From Astrothelium macrocarpum (lineage: Eukaryota > Ascomycota > Dothideomycetes > Trypetheliales > Trypetheliaceae), in assembly GCA_021030915.1 (NCBI GenBank), contig JAGEMR010000100.1, forward strand, positions 1-64,000: a DNA stretch of 64,000 nucleotides, written 5' to 3'. The translations under genes were made by a program, and so were the position numbers. The notes beneath the pieces are model-generated. The model saw nothing but the letters and a program-made list of their open reading frames with translations, was not told where the DNA came from and ran no database searches. Position 1 is the stretch's first letter. Each line of letters begins with the position of its first letter. Shown one piece after another: positions 19,979-31,533 of this stretch.

Positions 19979-22900
19979 TTAATTAGACCGCGTAGAGTTT
20001 TCATTCGTCTGCGGAGCCACTGGCCGGCGAATCTCATGATCCGAATCTGCAGCAAGCTCCACCGGCATCATATGATTGCCATGTAATTCTGCGGGAGCTG
20101 ACTGAATCACAGGCGGTGGTCCTGGGTTGCTGGAGTCCTGGCTGCTGAGACTGGATATCCATCGCTGAGTTATGGCACGTTCCGAGTTGTCGTCTTCGGT
20201 ATAAGACCCATCAGCCTCAAGCTCGGCTGCAGGAGAATTGGGTCTTCGAGACCGCCAGGAGGGTGGTAGTAAAGCACGAAACGCTTCGCGGATAAGCGGC
20301 GTGCTGCGTACAGAAGACACGCCTTCAGAGGAACCAAGCGAATACTGGGATGTCTTTTGCTCCAGAGAAGGTCCGATAGCATGGCTGGTGTATTTGAGGC
20401 CGCGGTTCGGATTGGCGTATTCTGAAATGATGTCTGCTGCTCGTAATCGATTATCACTGTCGAGATCGGGTGTGGTCCATGCAGTGCGATTTTGTTTGCT
20501 TCGAAGCGATCCTCCAGCCCATCGGTTGGAACTGGGCACGGTAAGTCGAGTAGCCACTGGTCGCTCATCATTCATTACTAATGAACGTGGAAACCCACTA
20601 ATTGGGAATGAATCCTTTTGGGAAAAGAATAGTAAGATTTCTGTCAAAGCTGGTTTTGGAGCTGCTCTGATAGAAAGATGCATCTCAAAACGACTGTCAT
20701 CAATCATGGATGTAATGATATCATTTGTTAAGGCGTACGCTCCATCTGCCCTGGCAATTCGATCTTGGTCTTTGACTACGAAGTAGAGGCGAGATTTGTC
20801 TGTCGAGGCTCTTGAAAGAAACTTCCCCAGCTCAGTCATCTCTGTTGAACCAGGTGGGAGCCGACAGAGTATACGACCCTCCACGGCGAATTCTCCATTT
20901 TCAAGTTCGGCAGCCTGTCTGAATGTTTCCCAGTAGAATAATGTTGCAACAAGCTGCAAAGCTAACGTTTTGACACGCAAATCTTGTTGAAACTGCTGTC
21001 TTGCAGAACGCTGGAGGCGCTCCATGTGAGCTACTTCATCTAGTTGTGGGACGTCGACACCCAATTCGGGATCCAACCGGACGAATCGGGAAAGTTTGAC
21101 GTGCTTTGGTAAGTTTGCTGTAAAGTCAGACCAGATTCTTTCGCACTGAATTGACGTGGCAATATGATTCCGGGCCATCCCCAGGAGCTGTGTACCATGT
21201 GCTATGATACCGGTTCGTGCTGATGCTGCCATTCTTGTCGACTCGGCACGATGAAGGCTTGGAGAAAAGGCTGTCCCGATAGACGCAACTATATCAGGAT
21301 ATTGGTCATCAATATCAGGCCAGATCAGTTTCCGCTCCTGTTCAGCAATTCCAACTGGATTGTTATGATACACAGCACCATCAACATACACCTTCTTCGA
21401 ACCTTTGTGATGAAACTCTTTGAAGAATGTCGGTGCTGCAGACGTTGCCCGGGCTCTGTCAATGATATAAGAATCGCGGAGTGGTCAGAAAAGCAGAAAA
21501 AACTCACGCTTCCCAGATTTTCAGTTCGCTCGCTATCTTTTCTGGTCGCTGAAATGTGTAAGATACTACAATAGTCAATCAAGCCTATACAGAAATGAGG
21601 ATCTTCATTCACGACATTTACCTTTCTCGGGGGACGCCCGGTTATAGTTGGCGAAAACAACAGCTCGATCTCCTGCAAACGTCGTTGCAGTTACAGCGGT
21701 TTTGAGTGGAGGTCCATTTGTGACAATCCGACGTTGGCCCCCGAAAAGCAATTCATCTTCGGTAAAGACTCCTTTTAAACATTCCTCCAAAGGCTTCGTC
21801 TCGTATTTGGAATGGTGCCATGCTCCAATCATGGGGCCAACACCCCAAAGGTCCGCTCCTTTTCGAGGAGTGAAAGCTTTTCGACAGAGAGTTTGGAAAT
21901 AGAGGAGACATTCGTCGACAGACCAGCATTTGACGCCTAGTCCTAAGGCGATAATCCCACCAGTGCTTAGAACTTTAGTGCTTGACTCAATGGGAGAATA
22001 CGATGGGGGTTACCTTGTGCCAACGACCATATCGAAAAGCAATCGGATCGGGATTCTACTACCAAGTTCCCTTTCAATTGCTTTTAATGCTTCGAGCTCT
22101 ACAACACCACGCATACCACCGCTTTTTATTGTTAGCCGGGTCTAAATTTGGGGTTAAGAAAGAAAACGTACCCGTCCAGAAGGAGGATGCGGACGCCGGC
22201 AGATTTTGGTTTGAGATGTATACTGTATGGACGACCGGGACCCATAAATGAGGCACAGATTGGACAGTGCATTATGTCAATATCATTCTGTCCTCGCGCC
22301 TGGCCATAGATTTTGGCACAAGAGGTACACAGAACATGCCCACAAGGGAGGGCATGTTCAGGCATCTCAAATAGGCAGCAAAAGCATACGGTGTGACTGG
22401 TGTAAGGTTCGGAAATAGGAGAACCAGCAGTAACATGTCTGTAGAAAACCTGAAGTACCTTTTCTTGATGTATTGCAGCTGCAGCTCGTTCTTGACTTTC
22501 GAAGAGTAGGGATCGTTTCTGAACCTGCTCTAGTAGCTGTCGAAGGCTGTGGAAGACGTTGAACCGGAAAGTTTCATGGTAGCCACCAAATGAGAAATCA
22601 GACATGTATTCCCCAGCAGCTATGACTTTTCCATCCGCCGCTTGGTGGCCTTTTCCACCGTGACCGCTACGTACATTGACGCAACGGATACCAGAACCAC
22701 GCTTAACATATTCGCAGGGCCAATGACGGTCACAAAAATTTTCAAGCGCGGAATCTATGTGCTCCAGATATTTGGGGAAAATTTGTGCAGCATGTCCTGC
22801 AGCAGTCAGTACCTATCAAAACTGCCCAGTAAAATGGAGTGATACCTTTGATCTTTTGTCTTGCGGCATCGAACATTATGCACGATGCAACAAGATAACT

Positions 22901-25440
22901 TATCTGCTGAAATATGTCGGCTGCATTTGCATGATCTTTCCAGTGATCCATAATGTAGATTGCTAGTTTAAGAATGTTGCCCCCAAAATCAGGTGGAATA
23001 GGACTATGGGCAAAGGAAGCTTGGACAAAGTCAAATGGAGAATGCAAAGTCCCGGCATAATGATTGAACGCCGAATGGAGATACGATTGAAAATCTTCCG
23101 CATCCAGGAGCATGCGGAGCTCCTGCTTACGGTCTCGGGCAGCAATAGAAGCGCTGATCATTCCATCATATAATTTTTCGACCTGTTCTTGCATTAATTT
23201 TGGCCTGCCATTAGCTGGCACACGCAAAATCTAAGAAGATGTTACTACTCGTCTTGTGATACATCTGAAACAGAGCTGGGGGCCCTCACAACTACAGAAG
23301 AATAGTAGCAAAGGACTAGTTGTTCAAGATTATCAATAGTCTTGCCTCGCTCCCTCCACCACTGGGCAAACTTTTTGAACGTATCGTTCCGTGTAATAGT
23401 ACTCGCCAGGCTGTCGAGAATATTACTAGTATTTATACCTGGCTCCCACAGGCTAGGCTGAAGGTCATTCTCTGAAGCGTTAAGAACTATGATTGCATGA
23501 GGTAGAATCGGCTGGTTTGACGATGTTTCCAAGGCCGCTGCAGCCCAACGGATCAATCGCTCAAACACGTGCTCTATCACACTGTTTCGGACGTCAATTC
23601 GACTCACAAGTACACAATTGCAGGGGATACGGACCGAGGATTCTTTAGAACAAAGACAATAACATCTGAAAAAGTATATAGAAGTCGTGGATACAAGTTT
23701 TCAACAGCGAAATTGCGACTTCTTGTGCTTGGTTCATCAGCCCAGCTCAAGTTCCGCTCGGACAGAATTTTAATTGCTCGAGATATCCGTCCCGTGATAT
23801 CCATTTCCGCAGAATTATTAGACCGGGCAACCCTCTTTACCTTTGCACCGATCGGTTCACGTTCGCCTCCTTCCAAGCCCTCACAATCGGCAAGTAGCAA
23901 AGGGGCATTATCGCAGACGGTATGCGGATCCATGTACAGATGTACATCTTCGGAGGTTGGTAAATGTGCTCCTGTAGCGCCTATTACTGGGGTCGGGAAA
24001 TGAGAAGTGTCTTCCGCAGCGAGGTCAATCAGAAGCTTGATCAATGTGCTTTTCCCAGCTCCTGTCTGACCAACAAACGAAACCAAGCTCGGGGTCCGGT
24101 TGTCTCGACCAACTTCAGTTCCATCCATGATAAAAAGATTGCTGTTGCCATTTGACATCGGGTTGGTATCAGACATTAAATCTGCAAGCCTGCCGTAATC
24201 TCGAAATACTGGAGGACCATTGTCAGTGGGTCTTTCGATACCTAGAAAGCGTCAGTATATAGCTCAGTGCACCACGCGAACCAGGCGAGATTACCAAACC
24301 ATGATGTGACTGCATCATCCTTATGGAGTCGCTCCCGAAGGTTCTCATTGTCTGGCGGAGCGAGGGCTTTGCGAACTTTCATCGCGACCGCTGGTTTGAC
24401 TTTTTCATGTGGTATACCCCCGGCGCCCCTCATATCGTGACGATGCAAAACCAGGTGATCCCAGCATTGAGTGCAAAATGAAGCATTGCATGCACTGCAA
24501 AAATCTACATCTCTCAAAGACCTTCCACAATCACAACACCTGGTATCGTAGCTTGTACTAAGTGATCGGGGATGAGAAGATTCAGAGACTGGCGCGATGT
24601 TTACGGAAGTCCGTATTGTGGACGGTGGTGGCGAGATAGACGGCGGTAAAGATTTGGCCTGAGAACGCATACTTGGCGGAACAAAATTCGTTGGGCGGTA
24701 ACTGGGCAATACAGACGATGTGTTTCCTTGTTGCATCCGGACCAGATACATGGCAAGTGAAAATTCATCCCTTGTCAGTCTGCCTGTGTCATTTATATCT
24801 GACAGCGTCCATATGTGTGCGAGATGAGCCGCATCTAGCCCAGTCATCCTAAAGAATGAGACAGCATCGTTCCCTGCCATGAACCCACTCCGTGTTTTGT
24901 CAATCTTATCAAACAGTATATCATAATGTCGTTTCTCCTGTTGAGAGACTACCCAATCCAACTGTTCCGGAGACGACTCTAAACCGTCTCCGCGTGTGTG
25001 CTTCAGGTTCATCGCAAGTACCCGCTTCAAGGCTACCCCCAAATTTTGCTCCCCTTCAGTATCGCTCGGTCGCAAAGTTTGCTGCAATGGCTCCGTGTGG
25101 AGTTGCATGTACGCCATTCTTGATATCTCTTCAGGTGGGTATGAAGAATAGGGTTCGCCATGATCCTCGAATGAATACAAGGTCGAAGACCTCGACGAAT
25201 TCTTGACATATTCCGCGGCATCAACAAACTCATCTTCTTGTCCATCTACGCTAGTTGTAGAAGATTGCCATGAAAAGCGGCGATCATGAGTGGGACTTGA
25301 TGTGCGAAAGGACTCGGTGCGACGTGGAAGATCAGTTCCAGCAGACCCAAATCTGCCACTCGTGGATACGTCAGTACAGAACGGCTTATCAAAATGTTCA
25401 AACAGTCACAATACCTCTCAATTCCACTCATCTGCGGCAT
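19979..25440 (-). CDS. multidomain EH, B-box, GTPase, RING, patatin protein
   Basis: Ten exons close in phase to 1653 residues: 25415-25440, 24295-25358, 23635-24241, 23290-23581, 22846-23230, 22172-22796, 22014-22121, 21622-21965, 21508-21541 and 19979-21455. Domains in order: an EH-type EF-hand pair (about 150-220; Ca loop SDINDTGRLTRDE); a B-box-like Cys/His cluster (about 283-317; CCDCGRSL, FCTQCWDHLVLHRHD); a P-loop GTPase-like domain (G1 GQTGAGKST about 421; G3-like LLADCEGLEGGE; no canonical NKxD, the later IIVLNASEND being the nearest); a RING-like finger (about 928-973; VCFCCLFEMPEHALPCGH, HCPICA); and a patatin phospholipase domain with DGGGMRG (about 1000), GTSTG nucleophile elbow (Ser about 1036) and DGAVYHNNP (Asp about 1187). 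A disordered tail of about 450 residues follows. The patatin Ser/Asp dyad is intact, so lipid acyl hydrolase activity is likely. Similar fungal proteins are often auto-annotated as FabD/lysophospholipase-like; I know of no established function. A membrane-remodelling or immune-like role is inference. Confidence 0.85.
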
Positions 25441-27084
25441 CGCAGCTGACGCGACGTTCCATGCGACTTGATAAACTGGTATGCTCTCGAGACAATCATT
25501 TGATGGGAATCAAAGCTGCAACCAGCCGCCAGCACGGAATAGACACGGCGCATACGAAATTTATGCGCAGAATTGAAAAAGAATTGGATCCATTTGCGCA
25601 ACAGTGGCGGATGCGTAGAGATTGTCAAATCATAAAATGCAGGCTAAGGATTTAGTGAAGTTTACCATCTTGATATCTATGCTCAGCCTCATGACTAGGG
25701 AAATTGAAACCCGCCTGGCAGCTTCAAGCGCTCATCCATGTGGCTGTCATTCCCAATGAAAACGGACTAAAGCACCATTCGGGCAAGCTCCGTGCACATC
25801 TATCGCTAGTCTGATACCCGATAGCGCCAGGATGCCGCGCGCGCAACGTTGTCCTGCCAGGAACGCGAATGAAAGGCTAATTAGCAGCAGAATTCGAGCA
25901 TGGCGATGGTAGCAACCTCATAGTGTAATTGAAATGATTGCCAGACGCGTATCGTAATACAGGATCCGCAAGGACGGAACTTGGGAAGACCTGAAGTGAT
26001 AATCTTCCTATTCGACTCACAAAGTAATTAGTGTCAATGCTTAGGCGCATGCATCAAAAGCAAACCCAACTAGCGAAACCGGGGCTCAGCAGGGGTTGCA
26101 ATAAGAAATGTCAGCCGCGACTGCAAGAGATATAATTCGTCGAAGCCTCCCAGGGAGGATCCCAGGTTGTTTGGAGCAATTAAAGATCGTGAATAAATCC
26201 AGTGAGAAATAAGCCCCAATATGTCCTTCTTCAATATTGCTGAGGGGCTCCCTGCGATGTGTACCGTAACTTATCTCTGTCGGTGGCCGGTGACAATGTT
26301 TATTGCACCTGCTGGTGGGCTCGGAGAATTCGTTGGCAAGAAGAATCCGATCAGTTAGTAATTAGTGTCCTGAAGCTAGAATACATGGCTTGAGAAAACC
26401 TGCCAAGGTACCAACTCTTGTCCCGCCTCTGGTCGGTAATTTATAGATGTCGTGAAGGCTGACGGATGATCGTCAAAGCAGGCCGCTTCTTGGCCAATAT
26501 TGCCACTTTTGTCAGGCAGAAGTACCAATATGGTCGCGAGCCCAGATGTAGGAGTTAAACACACAAAGTTGAGCGGAGTATTGACTACAATCTAGACAGC
26601 CTGAGCAACGTGACTGGTTTGAGCCTCGGCCCATGCAGAAGCTGATCAGCTTACTTAAAAAATGTGGGATGAGAAGCTGAGTCAGCAGCGCAGGTACCAG
26701 GCCTCGATCCCCGTTCCGCCACATCCTTCCCGGCCTCTGGGCAACAGACACGAGTGGTCTATCAATCCAATCACATCGGAAGCCGAGTCCAGCTATTATC
26801 TTGATAGGAACGGAGTAGGTGAAGAGTTTCAACAAAAAGTGGCTAGAGAGCCCAAGTAGAGAGTGGCTGAACTAAAAATGAACCAGGACTTCGAAATCCC
26901 TGATAATTCTTATATCAAACATTCCCATCATAGATAGTCTTTCTATATTTTCAAGATCGTACATGATCCTTTGCTGTAGATGGAAACAAAAGAACATTGC
27001 TACAGCAAGGCTTAGCAGAAAAGACTAATGCCCAAATGCAGCCACACACTGACTTGGTGCCCATGAAAACTTCAGCTTGCTGTC
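25441..27084. other. long intergenic region
   Basis: 1.6 kb upstream of the multidomain gene and downstream of the next gene. Short open frames on both strands (for example 26512-26835) show no domain and no splice context. It should contain the multidomain gene's promoter. Confidence 0.4.
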
Positions 27085-27555
27085 TCATTTCTTGTCCGGA
27101 TTCTTATCTGAATCTTTGTTCAACTTGTCCGACTTCTTGTCTCCTTTTTCATCCGACCCTCTGTCCTCGTTGCCTTGGTTCTCTTCCCCAGGAGTACGAG
27201 AGCCAACTAATGAACCTCTCCATAAAAAAATCCCAAGACCCACAAGGCTCAAGATAGCCCAAGCTCGCAGGAACCATTTTCCCGTTTCTCCAAATTCGTA
27301 TATCATGCTGGACAACCATCGCATCACGGGTGTGACCAGCTGCTTCCTCTCTGTTTCCAGATCTGGATTCATCGTATATAACAAGCCGAGTAAAGCAACG
27401 AGTATAAGTGTCAGAAGGACAACAGTCGTTATTTGAACGAAAGCTAAGAGAATTGCAATGTTTTTGGTGGTTTGGAGGACTTCGTAAGCCGCGGCGACGA
27501 GCGGAGTCACCTGCTCGAAGGCCGAGTTGATTTCGCGCGAATATGGGATTCCCAT
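27085..27555 (-). CDS. small integral membrane protein, unrecognised
   Basis: A single exon of 156 residues. After a short soluble start there are hydrophobic segments at about residues 33-62 (IAILLAFVQITTVVLLTLILVALLGLL, long enough for one helix plus flank, shown here only as its position) and 95-112 (AWAILSLVGLGIFLW). The C-terminal 40 residues are highly charged and repetitive in Asp, Lys and Asn (KSDKLNKDSDKNPDKK). This is a two-helix topology with a polar tail. No catalytic motif is seen and I do not recognise the family. A single clean frame with biased composition supports a real gene. Confidence 0.55.
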   Translation of the reverse strand: MGIPYSREINSAFEQVTPLVAAAYEVLQTTKNIAILLAFVQITTVVLLTLILVALLGLLYTMNPDLETERKQLVTPVMRWLSSMIYEFGETGKWFLRAWAILSLVGLGIFLWRGSLVGSRTPGEENQGNEDRGSDEKGDKKSDKLNKDSDKNPDKK

Positions 27556-28366
27556 TGCGATGACGTAATTTCAAGTCAAATACCAGCCTTTATTGCGAGC
27601 ATCCGGCATTGAGTGCAACCTTCGCACAGTATCAATCAGTAGGGCAGGACGAATCGATCATGAGAAGTAGATATAGTGGCGTTGTTAGGGAGCCCGCTTT
27701 AGGCCTAGCCTTGTTACCCTAGCTAAGCTTGGCTAGGGCCTACTGTACCAGAACAAAAAAGTTGGAGGATACAGCTTCGCGCTGAGATGAAAATGTAATG
27801 TATCGTCCAAAATGGAGACTTGGGCGGATCAATTGATGTGCTGTAGCATTCCCTCTTCTTACGCCTTACAATTTATGAATCCAATTTACCTGTGCATTAG
27901 AAACAACCGTCCTATCAAAAAATCAAGATACTCAAAAGGGAAACTTACAAAACATCTCTGAAGATCTCGTAATTGATTGAGATAGTGGCTAAATTGAGAT
28001 TCTACGAGACGATGAGGGTTAATCACAGCCAGGTGTCCCTCAGGCGTCTTGGTAAGGTGTCAGAAACAACCGGGCATTGATATAGGGTTGCAGGACATGA
28101 TACTCATAATGGCTGTGTATAGGAAACCTCACGAAAGTTTTATCTCACGATGCTATCATAGACGAAGCTATCTAATTCCAAGTAGCTGTGTGGTGATGCG
28201 CCTGAATGAGGCCGCTTCTAGCCACCTGAGGTAGAGCACCGAACAGCGAACGCAATTTCCCATTTGAGAAGGAACACTCAGGCTCGGATGACCCAACCGA
28301 GAGCTCAGATATACTAGCCATTTCCCCTTCTTCTCTTCTCTCTTCTCTTTTCTCTTTCTTACCCAC
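27556..28366. other. intergenic, no feature beyond short palindromes
   Basis: Contains a self-complementary patch built from CTAGCC/GGCTAG near 27706-27738. No gene or transposon end is supported. Confidence 0.35.
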
Positions 28367-28800
28367 TTGAACCTCCAACACCAAAGTTTGCCGTACGTGA
28401 TGAATGTCCAATTCTTTCTTTCCCAACCCTTCAGAACATCGATGCTCCAATCCATTCCCCTGAACCCATTCCTCTCAATCCATTCCCTTCAATCTTTTCA
28501 ACTACCTCAAAGCCTTTGCTCCTCTAGCTCTCCCCAGCACATCTCTCCTTTGACTCTGTTCCCTCCAACTCTGTTCCCTCCAACTCTGTTCCCTCCAACT
28601 CTTTCCCATTCAGCTCTGTCCACTTCATGCTCATTTCGTTCCACTCATACTTATTGCACATCCACTCACTGCACTTCCATTCATTGCACTTCCACTCATC
28701 CCACTTCCACTTATCCCACTACCACTCGTTCCTCTTCCATTCTTTCGACTTCCACTCTTTCCCTTTCCTCTCTTTCCCCTCCAACCCATCCTCTCAGCAT
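28320..28800 (+). repeat. pyrimidine-rich tract with 15-bp minisatellite
   Basis: The plus strand is strongly C+T biased for almost 500 bp. A 15-bp unit (CCCTCCAACTCTGTT) is tandemly repeated about three times at 28561-28604, and a related 15-bp pattern (CTTCCACTCATCCCA) continues to about 28730. Two overlapping plus frames stay open because of the composition and encode only Ser/Thr/Leu/Pro-rich sequence. It most likely forms the promoter and 5' leader of the next gene. Confidence 0.6.
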
Positions 28801-28858
28801 ACAGAATCGAGCCCGACAGTTTCTACATAGTGTGAGTATAATACTAACTGCTGTCTAG

Positions 28859-29622
28859 ATGGTCAACATAATCCAACACTACCATGTAAGTCTTCCCTTC
28901 TTGACATCATTAGTCGTTCAAGTCCAGCACATTTCTTGGCCCAAACTCCACTATGAGCTCCTCACATGTCTTTACGGAGTATGAACGATTGTTGTACTAA
29001 CGATTCACAGATCAATTTCTCAAACGCCTCCGGTAGCGGCGCCGGCGGCGGCGACCGTGGCACCCCCCGCCCGGCGAGGGCAAGGGCGTATGTAGTGTCC
29101 ATCATATCCCATTCATTTTTCCGCTGACGAAAAGATCACAGCGCAACGCCCGGGCCCGCAAGGCGGCCCAGCGGAGGGCCGCCGCCGCCGCCGCCGCCGC
29201 CTCCCAAGCCGGCCCCCAAGGCCCCCAAGACGGCCCCCACGTCCCCTCGGGGGGTCCCCCAGGCCCCCAAGCCGGCCCCCAGGGCCCCCAAGACGGCCCC
29301 CAAGACCCCGCCCGCCCCCATGGCCCCCAAGGCCCTCTGGGGGCCTCCCAAGGGCCCCACGGCTCCCAAGAGCCGGAGACCGGCTCTGCCGGCTCCCCCG
29401 CCCCCTCCTCCCTCCTCTCCTCCCCCTTGGTTCTCCGGGGGTCCCGCCCTCCTCCTTCCTCCTCCTCTTCCTCCTCCTCCACCGCCTTCGCCGCCTCCTT
29501 CCCCGAAGGGGGGCCTTCCTCGACTGGGGGGCCCCCAGACCCCCAGGGCCCCCAAGGCTCCCCAGGCCCCCAAGGCTCCCCAGGCCCCCAAGAGGGTGGT
29601 TTTTGGTGGTTTTTGTAAGTAA
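28859..29622 (+). CDS. low-complexity Pro/Ala/Lys-rich protein, predicted
   Basis: Three exons (28859-28885, 29011-29087, 29142-29622) with clean GTAAGT and GTATGT donors and CAG acceptors close in phase to 194 residues. After MVNIIQHYHINFSN the protein is Gly/Arg-rich, then almost entirely Pro, Ala and Lys (PKAPQAPKAPQAPKR) with polyproline runs, ending VVFGGFCK. A TACTAAC branch site and TAG acceptor lie just before the ATG. The last exon is so GC-rich and repetitive that most other frames on both strands also stay open, so the open frame alone is weak evidence; the splice phases are the main support. No domain is recognised. Confidence 0.4.
29040..29600. repeat. GC-rich island of GGCCCCCAA-type repeats
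   Basis: A sharply bounded island of very high GC, made largely of degenerate 9-bp GGCCCCCAA-like units plus polypyrimidine runs. It stands out against the flanks, where GC falls abruptly after 29600. Three plus frames give Pro-Ala-Lys, Gly-Pro-Gln (collagen-like) and Arg-Pro-rich sequence respectively. Confidence 0.7.
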
Positions 29623-30332
29623 AGCGTTGCTCAGTCCATCTACCTTCTCCAACCGAGCGATTCGCTGACGTCTATAATTCTTCAGAAATAAATGGCAGGT
29701 TTTTTGTTTGGTGGAAATTTTGGGCTTTTTTTTGTAAATATATTTAAACTTTTGCTCGTATTTAGCTTTTGCTTTTTTGCTAAAAACTCCATTTTTCTGG
29801 CAACTCATAAGCGTTATAGACTAACTGAATCACATGTGACTCGCCTGAAGTGATGTAGAAAGCTCGAGAAAGCGTTTTGCTTATCGGATCATGTCCCGAC
29901 GCATGTCCACTCGAAGTCCAAAAGTGGAAAACAACGATCATGTTCCTGTTCACCATATGAGGGGAGCAAGGGAAACTTTTGGGATTTTGTCGAAAGCAAG
30001 CTAACTGGTGTGCTCATCGCGTTAGTGCCGTGCACAATGAGTCAAAAGTTCGCTTTTTTTGGTGGTTCACTACGCGTTTCCAGGCGCGTTCTCATGGAGT
30101 GAGATTGGAAATGCCTTCCTCACACAGTCTCACACTCTATGTGAGTCCCAGCCTATGGGGGGAAAATTTTTCACGCGCTGCCTTGAGTCACCTTGCCCAA
30201 CTTCTACTCGCTCAACTTCCTCTTGCTTAGCTACCACTGTCCTAACTTCTACTTTTCTGACTTATACTCCCACTCGACCTAGAAGGCTTCGGACATCGCT
30301 CGTCTGCCGTTCCTAGTTGCTAGCTTTCAAAA
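29623..30332. other. intergenic before the BTB gene
   Basis: A T-rich 3' flank (29695-29790) follows the GC island, then the BTB gene upstream region with C/T-rich leader sequence (30180-30330). No other feature seen. Confidence 0.4.
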
Positions 30333-31389
30333 ATGGTTGTACGCAATCCCCTGGACGTCTTGAGTAACTTGGACCAGAGATCTGTCATGGCAGCTCGACT
30401 CTCAGAGTACCCTCCACTGTAAGTAAAGTCTTCCGCTGAGAGCTTGTGGAATTACTGAAAAGAGTCAAGGGAGGCTTACTGCACGCCAACCGTGACTGTG
30501 CATGTCGGGACAGAAATGAAGGAATACCACATCCACTACGGTATCCTGGCTCATTCCTGTTTCTGGTTTCGAAACAAATACGGCGAGGACTGGAGCGAGA
30601 CTGGAAATTCGAAGGTTTATCTCCGCAATGTATCGAGCGACATCTTTGATGTCTTCATGAACTGGCTTTACGTCCGACGTCTCGAGAGCGCCAGACATGA
30701 CTTCACGTCCCAACGCACTCATTATTGGATGCCATTCCAATTCCTGTGTGAAATCTATGGTTTCGCCGAAAAGTACGCCATACCAGGGCTTGCCAACACC
30801 GTCATCAGTTATTTCATCAGCCAGTTCAGCAACGACTGGGCCATCTCCACACCAACTATCCTGTACGTCACCAAGAACTTCAGCCGCCAATCCCTGCTCT
30901 GGAAGCTTATCTCGGATCTCATGGAGAAAGCGTTCGACCTCAAAGACTGGGACAAGTATGCAGAGTCCAGCGACGAACAATCGCTCAAGGAAATGGAAAG
31001 GTGGTTGGACGATTCACCTAGACCTGCTCGAGGAACTCGAAGCTTCAACCAGCAAGCGTGCCGGGACATAGACCGAGTTCAATACTTGTTGCTCAGCGTC
31101 ACTCAGATCTCGGGTGCCCTCAATCCCTACTCCAATACAACTTCAATGATTCGTGAGTTCCATAGTCTTATCTATGCCCTCAACTCGAAGTCTCAAGAAG
31201 CCTCAAAATCCATATGAATATTTTTCTAACGATTTCCTAGCAGAGACGACCTCATCTAAAAACCATATGGATCCAGAGGATCCAGAAAAATCTGGAGAGG
31301 ACGCTGAAATGGAAGGGGGGGTAGAACAAGGGGGGAAGCTCTATGATAGCATAGACTCCCTAATGAAGTATTTAGACGGCGTGGAATGA
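30333..31389 (+). CDS. BTB/POZ-domain protein
   Basis: Three exons (30333-30418, 30470-31152, 31241-31389) with GTAAGT and GTGAGT donors give 305 residues. The N-terminal part reads as a fungal BTB/POZ fold: VTVHVGTEMKEYHIHYGILA, then HSCFWFRNKYG, then VYLRNVSSDIFDVFMNWLY, then LYSFAEKY-like FLCEIYGFAEKYAIPGLAN. The remainder (LLWKLISDLMEKAFDLKDW and an acidic tail EDPEKSGEDAEMEG) has no named domain. BTB domains mediate dimerisation and often recruit Cul3 ubiquitin ligase; in fungi most such genes are uncharacterised. The neighbouring Pep7 gene reads toward it, leaving only about 145 bp between stop codons. Confidence 0.8.
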
Positions 31390-31533
31390 AGACAGACGCA
31401 GGAGGCCTTGATTTCGATGGGGGGTGCCGGAGGTGATCATTAAGAAGTTTTCTACAGCTGTGACTTTCACCATTAATTTCCTTCAAAAAATTGAGATTCT
31501 CTTTTTCGATTCCACAACCTACATAAGCAAATT

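Noticed and set aside
29102..29808. Minus-strand Gly/Arg-rich genes in the GC island
   Set aside because: Long frames on this strand are a by-product of the C-rich repeat; no start, splice or domain support, and the plus-strand model has consistent splice phases.
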